A DNA stretch of 8,743 nt from JBLHKS01 sp047620505 (lineage in GTDB: Bacteria > Verrucomicrobiota > Verrucomicrobiia > Verrucomicrobiales > DEV007): contig JBLHKS010000274.1 of the NCBI GenBank assembly GCA_047620505.1, positions 1 to 8,743 of the forward strand. The letters run 5' to 3'. Made by a program: the position numbers and the translations under genes. Shown piece by piece: positions 1-7,050 of this stretch. Numbering within the stretch: position 1 is the stretch's first letter; every line of letters starts with the position of its first letter. The notes beneath the pieces were generated by a model. That model did not search any database. It was not told where the DNA came from and saw nothing but the letters and a program-made list of their open reading frames with translations.

Positions 1-351
1 CTCACCGAATTGGCCAGCGATCGATGCGGCTCTTTTGGCGAGTTCGAGTTGCTCCGGACTGATTTCCAGAACGCTTTCGAACGCTTCGAGCGCACCTTCG
101 ATGTCTCCCGCGCGTTCACGCGAGAGCCCCAAGTAATAGCCGGAGAGCGCAGCGCTTTTGTTGGCACCGGTGCTCTGAAGCAGCATCCGCTCATCGGGCT
201 CGACATAGCGATCACCCGATACTTCGGCGAATTCATCATCCGCCAGTGCGAACCCTAAGCAGGCACAAAGTCCGACCAAGAGCGCTGTTGCGTATGCCCG
301 GACGCCACGCCCGGTTCCGATAAGAGGGGCAAGGGATCGACGCCGATTCAT
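1..351 (-). CDS. Exported TPR-repeat protein, N-terminal part (runs off left edge)
   Basis: The first 117 residues are visible; the reading frame is open to base 1, so the C-terminal part lies outside the window. It starts MNRRRSLAPL, with an arginine-rich n-region followed by a hydrophobic stretch (about residues 19-37, ATALLVGLCACLGFALA) and then acidic residues (DDEFAE). This is a signal peptide or N-terminal anchor. A lipobox reading (LCAC) is poor because of the Cys at -2. Residues about 64-117 form a TPR-type helical hairpin: a YYLGLSRERAGDIEGALEAF segment followed by VLEISPEQLELAKRAA. TPR proteins are protein-protein scaffolds; the specific role cannot be told from this fragment. The start lies 18 nt after the stop of the small basic protein gene, so it is probably the third gene of a hisG operon. 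The start has no clear Shine-Dalgarno sequence. Confidence 0.75.
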   Translation of the reverse strand, partial: MNRRRSLAPLIGTGRGVRAYATALLVGLCACLGFALADDEFAEVSGDRYVEPDERMLLQSTGANKSAALSGYYLGLSRERAGDIEGALEAFESVLEISPEQLELAKRAASIAGQFGE

Positions 352-369
352 AAACAACAAGCCTAGCAA

Positions 370-474
370 CTAGGACTTGTAACGCAAGCGCTTCTTGTGG
401 CGGTTAGCCTTCATGCGCTTCTTGCGTTTGTGCTTATTGATCTTGGTTTTTCTCTTTTTCTTGAGCGATCCCAT
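370..474 (-). CDS. AURKAIP1/COX24 (mS38/bS22-like) small basic ribosomal-type protein
   Basis: This 34-residue gene begins MGSLKKKRKTKINKHKRKKR and ends RYKS. Thirteen Lys, six Arg and two His make 21 of 34 residues basic, and there is no acidic residue. The MGSLKKKRK...KMNKHKRRKR...RHKK-like pattern is that of the short bacterial AURKAIP1/COX24 domain family. Relatives are mitochondrial small-subunit protein mS38 and the mycobacterial ribosomal protein called bS22. The likely role is binding 16S rRNA in the small ribosomal subunit; this is inferred from the family, not shown here. A perfect AAGGAGG lies 9 nt before the ATG, the strongest ribosome binding site in the window, and strongly supports this as a real gene despite its length. 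It lies 48 nt downstream of hisG and 18 nt upstream of the TPR gene on the same strand. Confidence 0.88.
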   Translation of the reverse strand: MGSLKKKRKTKINKHKRKKRMKANRHKKRLRYKS

Positions 475-483
475 GCGGTGATG

Positions 484-490
484 CCTCCTT
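484..490 (-). promoter_or_regulatory. Strong Shine-Dalgarno site of the small basic protein gene
   Basis: The minus strand reads AAGGAGG here, a full match to the anti-Shine-Dalgarno core, with 9 nt to the ATG ending at 474. It fixes the start of the 34-residue protein. It also stands out because most other starts in this window have no recognisable Shine-Dalgarno sequence. Confidence 0.85.
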
Positions 491-522
491 GAAGTTGTTT
501 TTGTTCGACCGTGTCGGTGGTT

Positions 523-1407
523 TCAGGGGACGAGCTTGTTCAGGGGGTATTCGATGATCCCTTCAGCTCCTAAACTCTTGAGCTTTGGGATGATCTCCCG
601 AACGACAGCTTCGTCGATCACAGTCTCCACAGCCACCCAGCCTTCCTCAGCGAGGTTGGCCACGGTCGGACGGCGGAGCGATGGTAGACAGTCCAAAAGG
701 TTTTGCAACTCTTTTTCCGGAAGGTTCATTTTCAGGCCGACTTTGTCTCGCGCGTTGAGCGCTGCCCGCAAAAGAAGCGATATTTGGTCCAGTTTTTCCT
801 GCTTCCAGGGATCTTTAAACGCAGCTTTGTTCGCGATGAGCTGCGGGTAGGATTCCATCAGCGTGTCGACGATCCGCAAATTATTCGCCCGCAGCGAAGA
901 GCCGGTCTCAGTGATATCGACAATCGCGTCGACGAGTTCCGGCACCTTGACTTCGGTCGCGCCCCAGCTGAATTCGATCTCCGCCTTCACGCCGCGCGCA
1001 GTCAGCAGCTGCTCAGTCAAGCCGACCGCCTCAGTCGCGATGCGTTTGCCTTCCAGGTCCTCGATTTTGTGGATGTCGGAATCTTCCGGAACTGCGAGGA
1101 CCCAACGAGTCGGGTTCGAGGTCACTTTGCTATATTGAAGGTCGCAGATCACTTCCACGTCCGCCCGGTTTTCCGCGATCCAGTCTTTTCCGGTGATTCC
1201 GCAATCGAGAAATCCCTGGTGGACGTAGCGGCCAATTTCCTGCGCTCGCAGCAGCCGCATCGAAATTTCCGGGTCGTCGCACTTCGGTTTGTAGCCGCGG
1301 CTTGAGATATAAAGATTAAAGCCGGCCTTTTGAAAAAGATCAGCGGTGGCGTTCTGCAGGCTACCCTTGGGGAAGCCGAACATGAGATTCTGTGAGTCGT
1401 CAGACAT
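523..1407 (-). CDS. hisG: ATP phosphoribosyltransferase, long form (HisG)
   Basis: HisG catalyses the first step of histidine synthesis, joining ATP and PRPP to give phosphoribosyl-ATP in the cytoplasm. The 294-residue length matches the long, histidine-feedback-inhibited form, which does not need HisZ. Visible family motifs are FGFPKGSL (10-17) at the N-terminus, CGITGKDW (69-76), and the PRPP-binding segment around VDAIVDITETGSSLRANNL (159-177). The last 70 or so residues, starting near KMNLPEKEL (226) and ending with GAEGIIEYPLNKLV, are the C-terminal ACT-like regulatory domain. The ATG at 1407 has no Shine-Dalgarno sequence: upstream is CCCCCTTTTTTACACC. Met9 is an alternative start, also without one, but the first gives a normal length. 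No other his gene is visible; downstream are a ribosomal-type small protein and a TPR protein, so this is an isolated his gene heading a mixed operon. Confidence 0.97.
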   Translation of the reverse strand: MSDDSQNLMFGFPKGSLQNATADLFQKAGFNLYISSRGYKPKCDDPEISMRLLRAQEIGRYVHQGFLDCGITGKDWIAENRADVEVICDLQYSKVTSNPTRWVLAVPEDSDIHKIEDLEGKRIATEAVGLTEQLLTARGVKAEIEFSWGATEVKVPELVDAIVDITETGSSLRANNLRIVDTLMESYPQLIANKAAFKDPWKQEKLDQISLLLRAALNARDKVGLKMNLPEKELQNLLDCLPSLRRPTVANLAEEGWVAVETVIDEAVVREIIPKLKSLGAEGIIEYPLNKLVP

Positions 1408-1650
1408 GGTGTAAAAAAGGGGGTGAACAGTGGTGGACGGCGCTCAAGCGTCAAGTTGCGAGTCTGGCAAAAAAAATCCATTTTAGCCCACGGAAATCTC
1501 GCCTGGGAGCTTCTTTGCTGAATTCTGCAGGCTTTTCGAAATTTCCCTAAGACCGCCCTGCTTAAATCCGTTTATACCGAGTCTTGACGGCGATAGACAT
1601 TTCATTCTAAGTCCCTCCCACGTCGTCTCAGCAACCTCTATAACAAATCC
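1408..1650. promoter_or_regulatory. Divergent intergenic region between hisG and the TPR-TM-toroid gene
   Basis: These 243 nt must hold promoters for both directions. Toward hisG, the minus strand has a TAAAAT -10-like hexamer (1480-1485) without a good -35, and a TTGACG box (1449-1454) without a good -10. Toward the plus-strand gene there is TTGACG (1584-1589), then 16 nt, then TCTAAG (1606-1611, four of six matches to TATAAT). A separate TATAAC (1639-1644) ends 6 nt before the GTG and would give a leaderless transcript. All are weak matches to a sigma-70 consensus that may not hold in this phylum. I see no riboswitch, terminator or small ORF that I would defend here. Confidence 0.35.
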
Positions 1651-4011
1651 GTGACCGCAGAAGAAATCCCTTACCTCCTTCAAGCCCTCGAGGCAGACCC
1701 GGGCAACTGGAACACTCGCCGTTATATCGCCGAGCATCACATGCGTTCCGGAGAAGAAACGACGGCAGCCAGTCTTCTGACAACGGCCCCGAACGCGCCT
1801 GACACCGAGGATCACTGCCTGTTCGCTGCTCGGGTCGTCGCGCCGCACAGCACCAAGCGCGCTCACCACATTCTGGACAGCTTTCTCGTCCATCACGCTT
1901 CCAGCGCTCGCGTTCACTACTTAAAAGGGAAGCTTTACCAGGTTCAAGGCTCTGATGACAAAGCGGCCACGCACTTTAAAGTGGCGATGGTCGTCAATCC
2001 GAATCTCGAGGCCGAAGCGGACGCGCTACTGCAGGTCGCTCCGGTGCAGCTCGAAGGTTTGGGCGAAGCTGAACCAGTTTTGTTGCCGCAGATTGAAGAC
2101 GCTAACTCGCAAGTGAAGCCGATCAGCTCGCCAGTGGCACCTGCTGCTGTCGCCAGCGTTGTTTCAATCGCCGCATCCGACCCGCTTCCGGTTGAAGAAG
2201 GCGAAGTCGTCATGGACGACAGCGAATCGACACCGGATGTCGTGCCGTTCGCACCGGCCGCGATCGTTGACGAGCCAGAGGAAGTTGTCGAAGTCGCGGC
2301 GATCGCTCCTGGGGAAATCAGCCCGATCGTTCCTCCCAGCTCCGTATCAGCTGCTGTTCCGATCGCATCAGCTTATTCCGCCAACGAACTCGCCAATCTG
2401 GAAGCGACTGGCCCGATTATCCCGCCCAGCGAGGCTGCTGAGTCCTCCGTTGATGTCGTCCACGCGGTTGAAGCCGAAGGCGACGGCGAGTCCGATGACT
2501 TGCTTGCTGACATCGTCTCCCGTCAGACCGCGATGGTCGCCGCAATGGCCGACACGTCGGACGAAGTGATGGAGAAGCCTCTCGTTAAGGAAACCAAATC
2601 AACAGGCGAAAAAGTTTCCGCGATCGCAATTGCGATCATCGCTCACCTGGTGATCCTGCTGCTCTTAGGACTGGCAGTCATGGCGATTCCATCCGAGCAA
2701 CCGCCTCAGATTTACGCTGCCGTTTCAAACGTCGATTCCGACACCGATCTTGAAAAATCAGAGGTCGTAAAGCCGACTACCCAGAAAGTTTCGCCTGCTG
2801 CCCAGCAGTTGGATGTTCTGACCGTGGCTGCCTTTTCAGACGTCGCGATGCCGACGGTCGATGTTTCGACCACTTCCGATGTGATGGGAATGAGCGCCGA
2901 TCAAGGCGTTGATTTCGGCACCTCATTCGGGATGCCGGGCGGAGGCGCGGGAATGTCGAATATTCCTCCTTCAATGGCCGGTCGATGCAGCATGGGCCAG
3001 CGGATGGCTCGCCTCAAAGAATCGGGCGCAACAACGAAGTGCGAAGGCGCAGTTCGGAATGCGCTTCGCTTTCTCAAAAACAACCAGAACGAAGACGGCT
3101 CTTTCGGTAAGGAGTTCCCAGTCGCGATGACCAGCCTTTGCATTCTCGCTTACCTCGGTCACTGCGAAACTCCAGATTCGGTTGAGTTCGGCCAGTCGGT
3201 TGTGAAGGCCACAAACTACTTGATGCAGGTCGCTTCAAAATCTGACCATCCGAGTGGCGCGATCCTTTCTCCAAAGGGAGGCAAGGCTGCCTACGAAAAC
3301 GGTATCGCTGCCTACGCGTTGGCTGAGATGTACACGATGACCAAGGCCAGCGGCGCTTCTAAGCGAATCCCGAAGCTGGAATCGACCATGAAAAAATCGA
3401 TCAAGGTCATCATTGAGGGCCAGGGCTCCGACGGTGGCTGGGTTTACGGCTACGGCAAAGGTGGAAACGGCGACGCTTCAGTTTCCGGTTGGCAGTTTCA
3501 GGCGATGAAAGCGGCCCACAACACCGGCGAAAACATCGGCGGACTCGATCGAGCTCTCGACAAAGGCGTCAAATACTTCATGGCCAGCCAAGCGCCTGAC
3601 GGCTCCATTTCTTATCGGCGTACGCCGCTCAAGTCTAAATCAACTCTCGCCGGGGTTGGCGCGCTCGCATTTGAAATGTGGGGTGCAGGGGATTCTCCTG
3701 AGGCCGCCAAGACTCACGAGTATCTCGTCAAAACCCATATCGGCAAAGGCAACGTCCAAATCTACGACTGGTACTACACGATGCAGGCCTTCTTCCTCGA
3801 AGGTGGTGAGGACTGGACGAAGTGGAACGAATACGCGATGCAGAAGATCCTCGAAGCCCAAATCGATGACGGCTCTTTCGCTCGCGCTGCCGGCGGCCAC
3901 GGCCCAAAGGAAGCGGTTACGAAAAACATCTACGCAACCGCGCTCTGCACGCTGATGCTTGAAGTTTACTACCGTTACCTGCCGACGACGCAGAAGAATT
4001 TCGGCAACTGA
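1651..4011 (+). CDS. Membrane-spanning protein: cytoplasmic TPR-like region, one TM helix, periplasmic terpene-cyclase-like alpha/alpha toroid
   Basis: This gene encodes 786 residues from a GTG. An in-frame TAG at 1594 leaves no other upstream start, and the next Met (31) would cut into the first TPR-like helix pair. Residues 1-130 resemble two TPR hairpins (YLLQALEADPGNWNTRRYIA; YLKGKLYQVQGSDDKAATHF). Residues 130-315 are an acidic Pro/Ala/Val/Ser-rich linker. Residues 322-346 form the only strong membrane helix, with His332 inside it (AIIAHLVILLLLG), resembling TonB/TolA N-terminal helices. A Gly/Met-rich linker (405-437) follows. Residues about 460-780 are a prenyltransferase/squalene-cyclase-type alpha/alpha toroid with four QxxDGxF/W-like motifs: QNEDGSFG (469), QGSDGGWVYG (591), QAPDGSISY (647) and QIDDGSFA (737). 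I see no DxDD cyclase motif, so catalysis is doubtful. Topology is inferred as N-in/C-out. The gene is monocistronic and ends at a strong terminator. Its function is not known to me. Confidence 0.9.
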   Translation: MTAEEIPYLLQALEADPGNWNTRRYIAEHHMRSGEETTAASLLTTAPNAPDTEDHCLFAARVVAPHSTKRAHHILDSFLVHHASSARVHYLKGKLYQVQGSDDKAATHFKVAMVVNPNLEAEADALLQVAPVQLEGLGEAEPVLLPQIEDANSQVKPISSPVAPAAVASVVSIAASDPLPVEEGEVVMDDSESTPDVVPFAPAAIVDEPEEVVEVAAIAPGEISPIVPPSSVSAAVPIASAYSANELANLEATGPIIPPSEAAESSVDVVHAVEAEGDGESDDLLADIVSRQTAMVAAMADTSDEVMEKPLVKETKSTGEKVSAIAIAIIAHLVILLLLGLAVMAIPSEQPPQIYAAVSNVDSDTDLEKSEVVKPTTQKVSPAAQQLDVLTVAAFSDVAMPTVDVSTTSDVMGMSADQGVDFGTSFGMPGGGAGMSNIPPSMAGRCSMGQRMARLKESGATTKCEGAVRNALRFLKNNQNEDGSFGKEFPVAMTSLCILAYLGHCETPDSVEFGQSVVKATNYLMQVASKSDHPSGAILSPKGGKAAYENGIAAYALAEMYTMTKASGASKRIPKLESTMKKSIKVIIEGQGSDGGWVYGYGKGGNGDASVSGWQFQAMKAAHNTGENIGGLDRALDKGVKYFMASQAPDGSISYRRTPLKSKSTLAGVGALAFEMWGAGDSPEAAKTHEYLVKTHIGKGNVQIYDWYYTMQAFFLEGGEDWTKWNEYAMQKILEAQIDDGSFARAAGGHGPKEAVTKNIYATALCTLMLEVYYRYLPTTQKNFGN

Positions 4012-4039
4012 TCGTCGATTACGCTTCTTTTGAAATTTC

Positions 4040-4078
4040 AGCAGCTGCTGGCGGAAACGCTGGCAGCTGCTTTTTTTT
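4040..4078 (+). terminator. Rho-independent terminator of the TPR-TM-toroid gene
   Basis: The 5' arm AGCAGCTGCTGGCG (4040-4053) pairs along its full 14 bp with CGCTGGCAGCTGCT (4058-4071), with two adjacent G-U wobbles. The loop is a GAAA tetraloop (GNRA class) and a run of eight T follows (4071-4078). It sits 29 nt after the stop codon at 4009-4011. The reverse direction has no T tract after the stem, so it is a good terminator only for the plus strand. The convergent gene ending at 4094 has no comparable terminator. Confidence 0.92.
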
Positions 4079-4093
4079 GCGAGGCGGATCCGC

Positions 4094-5857
4094 TCAATTC
4101 CAGTCCGGCCAGGAGCTACCATCCGGAAAATTGAGCCTGTGCTGCGGTGGAATCAACTCCTTGACCAGATCGGCATGCGGGACTGGCAAGAGTTCGCCTG
4201 CGCGGATCGCGGCCTCATGTTTTTGAATCACCGCCCGCCAGCGCTCGAGGTACGGCGTGTTTTCAAACGGGTTACTCGACCAACCGCTGAAATCGGTCTG
4301 AAAAACCAAGGGCGTCAGACTCCGAATCGCAGGCGAAGCGAGTTCCGGCTCCGCGATCCGCTCGACGACCAATTCGGCGGCTTCCCAACCCGCCCCAACA
4401 GCCGCTGCCGCGCGAACTGAGGCTACGAGGACCTCCCCATGATCGGTTGTTTCGATCAACTCAAGGAGCTCCGTCTGGAAAAACCCAATTTGATCTCTCT
4501 CGATAATCCCGCAGACGATTTTGCGCGGCTCGACGTGATTTGATTTCAGGATCACCTGGAAGGCCGGGAAAAATTCCTGCTGAAGCGGCTCCGGCAAAAC
4601 TTCGAGCGCAGCGCGGCGAATGTGCGGGCTCGCGTGAACCAGCAGCTGCTTGAAAAGCGTTCGCCAATTCCCAGGCCAGTTCTCCTGTTTTTTCTCGGCC
4701 TTCAGCTTCGAAATGTAAAAGATGATCTCGCCTGGAGTTTTTGGAGTGAGCGAAAAAGCGGCACCTCGCTTTATTAAATGCTCAGCCGCGTATTGCTGAT
4801 GCCAGACCAAGGCATGGGCTTCGTGCTCGGGCCGATCGTCGATGCCCACAAAATTGCGATCGATCGCCTTGCTCAACGCCGACGCATCTTCCGGATGCCC
4901 AACGGAAACGAGCACCGCGCACGCGTTCGTGATCGGGCCGTAGTCGGTCGCCGAGCCGAGCAATTTCCGCGCTGCATCGCGAGCAGCCGAATTCAAATCC
5001 GGGATCCACGATTTGAGCCGCTTTTCATCCAGAACCGTCGCGCCAAACCCGAATCCCTGACCTTCCGGCTTGGGCATCCGGCGCATCGCCTCGCCAAGAG
5101 CCTTCTGCCAGGCCGGATTACTGGAGTCGCCCGCAATCTCAAGAAGAACCCGCGTCGAAGCCGGAGTCAGGATGCTCGCGATGCCAATAATCGCATTCTC
5201 ATCGCCCTCGCGAACCGCCGCCTCTCGAAGCGGTTCAAGGTAAGCCGAATGCCGAATCAGCTGGAAATTCGGGCGAAGTCCGCCTTTCTTTCCCCAAGTG
5301 TCGCCGCCGTACTTCGGCTCCTCAAGCCAGCCGCGAGCCAGCGTCGCGGCTTCATCCGCACTCGGCTCGACCAGGCTGATTTTGATCGTGGCCGAAGGCA
5401 GAGGCCAATTCGGAGTGGAACTCCAGCCGTAGTCATGCTGGATCGTGATTTCGTAATCGCCCGGCTCGGTGATATCGGCGTGGTACATCAACGAAATATT
5501 CTGCCAGAACGGCTTTTGGGGTGTGACCTCGAAATCACCCCCAAGGCCTCCCATGTTATTCCCATGATTCAGGTCAGGCATGAGATTTCCGTCCGCGTCA
5601 GCAACTTTGAGACGGAAACGCGTCGCGAAACCCGCTCCTCGGTAGTCACCTCCGAATCCCGCCTTGAACGACCCGCCTGTCGTTTCGAGTTTGAAGTGAA
5701 TCAGGACGTTTTCACCGATAAACCAGGTTTTGCGAACGACCTCTGCGCTGACTCGGGCATCCTCCGGAACGGGCGGCTTCTCTTCCTCCTTCCCGCGCGC
5801 AGCGGCCAGAAACACAATCGTAAAAAGGCCTGCCAGGAGAATCGAATCGAGCTTCAT
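4094..5857 (-). CDS. Secreted protein with N-terminal beta-rich region and C-terminal helical (HEAT-like) repeats, function unknown
   Basis: This gene encodes 587 residues starting MKLDSILLAGLFTIVFLAAA, a clear signal peptide. There is no lipobox Cys, so the product is probably periplasmic or exported. Residues about 36-163 read as a beta-sandwich: WFIGENVLIHFKLETTGG, FRLKVADADGNL, then DITEPGDYEITIQHDYGW. They include the short pattern 'EPGDYEITI' common in Ig-like or carbohydrate-binding-like folds, and a glycine-rich segment at 61-76. Residues about 200-520 are helical with Ala/Leu-rich repeats typical of HEAT or ARM-like solenoids (HASPHIRRAALEVLPEPLQ; VLVASVRAAAAVGAGWEAAE). No catalytic motif is visible. 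The C-terminus is Trp/Pro-rich (SSWPDWN). The start has GAGGG 10 nt upstream. The gene is divergent from the prolyl isomerase gene and shares a 124-nt upstream region with it. The domain calls rest on sequence texture and need structure prediction. Confidence 0.82.
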   Translation of the reverse strand: MKLDSILLAGLFTIVFLAAARGKEEEKPPVPEDARVSAEVVRKTWFIGENVLIHFKLETTGGSFKAGFGGDYRGAGFATRFRLKVADADGNLMPDLNHGNNMGGLGGDFEVTPQKPFWQNISLMYHADITEPGDYEITIQHDYGWSSTPNWPLPSATIKISLVEPSADEAATLARGWLEEPKYGGDTWGKKGGLRPNFQLIRHSAYLEPLREAAVREGDENAIIGIASILTPASTRVLLEIAGDSSNPAWQKALGEAMRRMPKPEGQGFGFGATVLDEKRLKSWIPDLNSAARDAARKLLGSATDYGPITNACAVLVSVGHPEDASALSKAIDRNFVGIDDRPEHEAHALVWHQQYAAEHLIKRGAAFSLTPKTPGEIIFYISKLKAEKKQENWPGNWRTLFKQLLVHASPHIRRAALEVLPEPLQQEFFPAFQVILKSNHVEPRKIVCGIIERDQIGFFQTELLELIETTDHGEVLVASVRAAAAVGAGWEAAELVVERIAEPELASPAIRSLTPLVFQTDFSGWSSNPFENTPYLERWRAVIQKHEAAIRAGELLPVPHADLVKELIPPQHRLNFPDGSSWPDWN

Positions 5858-5981
5858 GCGGGAACGACCCTCAAGCGCATCGCTTGTTAGCGCAAACAGA
5901 GGCTTGCGAGTTGGCGACAGCTCGTCGACGATTTCTGCGATCCTGCTAGATCACCGTATTCAAAAAAATCTTTTTGATATC
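5858..5981. promoter_or_regulatory. Divergent upstream region with an AT-rich inverted repeat next to the isomerase start
   Basis: This 124-nt stretch separates the starts of the secreted helical-repeat gene (minus) and the prolyl isomerase gene (plus). It contains an exact 7-bp inverted repeat, TCAAAAA-AATC-TTTTTGA (5960-5977), which ends 4 nt before the isomerase ATG. The position would suit an operator or an RNA hairpin covering the start. A TGCTAGATC extended -10-like element (5944-5952), with TCGACG (5925-5930) 16 nt upstream of its hexamer, is a weak plus-strand promoter candidate. No Shine-Dalgarno sequence precedes the isomerase gene. Confidence 0.35.
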
Positions 5982-7040
5982 ATGAAAATCACCCAGCAGC
6001 TGCTGAGCGCGGCTTTGGTTATGGCGGTCTTCGGGACCGGCTTCGCGGCTAACAAAGAAGCTAAAGAAAAGAAGGAGGTAGTTGATGAAGTCGTCGCGAC
6101 GCTTGACGGCGATCCGATTTTTCGCACCGAGGTCCTCGCCCATTTCAATCCAGAAATGGAGGCGCAGATCATCGAGTTGGCGAAGCAGGATCCCAAAAAG
6201 GCGATGGCCGAAAACCAGCGGATCGAACACGAATTCCTGAACGAAATCATCGCGAGGCGGCTCATGGTGAAAGTGGCTCTGCGCGACGGCTACGGCGTCA
6301 GCGAAGAAGAATTGAAGGCAGCGATGACCGAGATGGTTCAACGGCAGTCGCCCGGGACGAGCTTGGATCAGTTCCTCGCCGCAGCCGGGATTCCGATTGA
6401 GGAATTCATCAGCTCAGCCCGCGAGTCGGTCGTCATTCGCAAACTTGTCGAGGCCAGCACCGCCGACATTTCTGATCCTCCGGAGGAGACGCTTCGCGAA
6501 TATTATCGAAAGTACGCCCACCTGTTTCATCGGGTTGAAACGCTCAGGGCGCGGCACATTTTATTCTCAATCGAAGGGCTCGAAGACCCGGCTGAGATCG
6601 AGGAAAAACTGCGCAGAGCCGATGCGCTCCTCGTTTATCTCAGAAAGGAAAAGGATGCGGATTTCGCGTCGGTCGCCGCCCGCTACTCGGAAGGTCCGAG
6701 CGCTGAGCGCGGCGGAGATCTCGGCGAATTTTCGCGAGGCCATATCGATCCGGATTTCGAAGACGCGGCCTTTGCGCTCAGAGTTGGAGAGATGAGCGGA
6801 GTCGTGAAAACGCGGGTCGGCTACCACATTATCAAGCTGGAAGCCCGCAGCGCCCCTAAAATGATGCCTTTCGAAAAGATCCAGAAGGAGCTGAAGGCCG
6901 ATTTCCTCCGACGCGCCCACGCGGACAAAATGCGTTGGCACATCGAGCGATGGCGCGAGGAAGCGGACATCCAATTCGTTGGTCCCGCCGCTGCCCCGGT
7001 CGCGCCCAAAACTCCGGCTACGGTTCCCGCTCAGCCGTAA
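5982..7040 (+). CDS. Periplasmic SurA/PpiC-type peptidyl-prolyl cis-trans isomerase
   Basis: This gene encodes 352 residues. The start MKITQQLLSAALVMAVFGTGFAA is a typical signal peptide, which is why I chose this ATG over in-frame sequence further upstream. Residues about 33-160 are a SurA-N-like helical chaperone region opening with VVDEVVATLDGDPI. Residues about 187-288 are a single parvulin domain with its signatures: RARHILF (189-195), FASVAARYSEGPSAERGGDL (228-247), the G-D/E-F segment after it, F259, and GYHIIKLE (280-287). The parvulin histidines (His191, His282) are present. A Pro/Ala-rich tail follows 333 (AAAPVAPKTPATVPAQP). The family isomerises prolyl bonds and chaperones outer-membrane or periplasmic proteins. 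SurA normally has two parvulin domains; here there is one, closer to PpiC/PrsA-type enzymes. It converges with exbD, 10 nt apart, with no clear terminator between them. Confidence 0.93.
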   Translation: MKITQQLLSAALVMAVFGTGFAANKEAKEKKEVVDEVVATLDGDPIFRTEVLAHFNPEMEAQIIELAKQDPKKAMAENQRIEHEFLNEIIARRLMVKVALRDGYGVSEEELKAAMTEMVQRQSPGTSLDQFLAAAGIPIEEFISSARESVVIRKLVEASTADISDPPEETLREYYRKYAHLFHRVETLRARHILFSIEGLEDPAEIEEKLRRADALLVYLRKEKDADFASVAARYSEGPSAERGGDLGEFSRGHIDPDFEDAAFALRVGEMSGVVKTRVGYHIIKLEARSAPKMMPFEKIQKELKADFLRRAHADKMRWHIERWREEADIQFVGPAAAPVAPKTPATVPAQP

Positions 7041-7050
7041 GCCGCGCCGT

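Noticed and set aside
703..1305. A 200-codon plus-strand open frame opposite hisG
   Set aside because: It lies wholly inside a highly conserved hisG on the other strand, and its translation has no family features.
4084..4093. GCGGATCCGC perfect palindrome next to the stop of the solenoid gene
   Set aside because: It is a 10-bp palindrome with no loop and no T tract, so it is not a terminator. A single copy at a gene end is not enough for a regulatory call.
4778..5890. A 370-codon plus-strand open frame opposite the secreted solenoid gene
   Set aside because: The minus-strand protein has a clear signal peptide and normal domain texture. The plus-strand translation is Arg/Pro-rich with no recognisable motif, typical of an antisense shadow in GC-rich DNA.
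5730..5981. In-frame upstream extension of the prolyl isomerase by 84 codons
   Set aside because: It would overlap the start of the divergent solenoid gene and place the signal peptide in the middle of the protein. The ATG at 5982 gives a proper signal peptide at the N-terminus.
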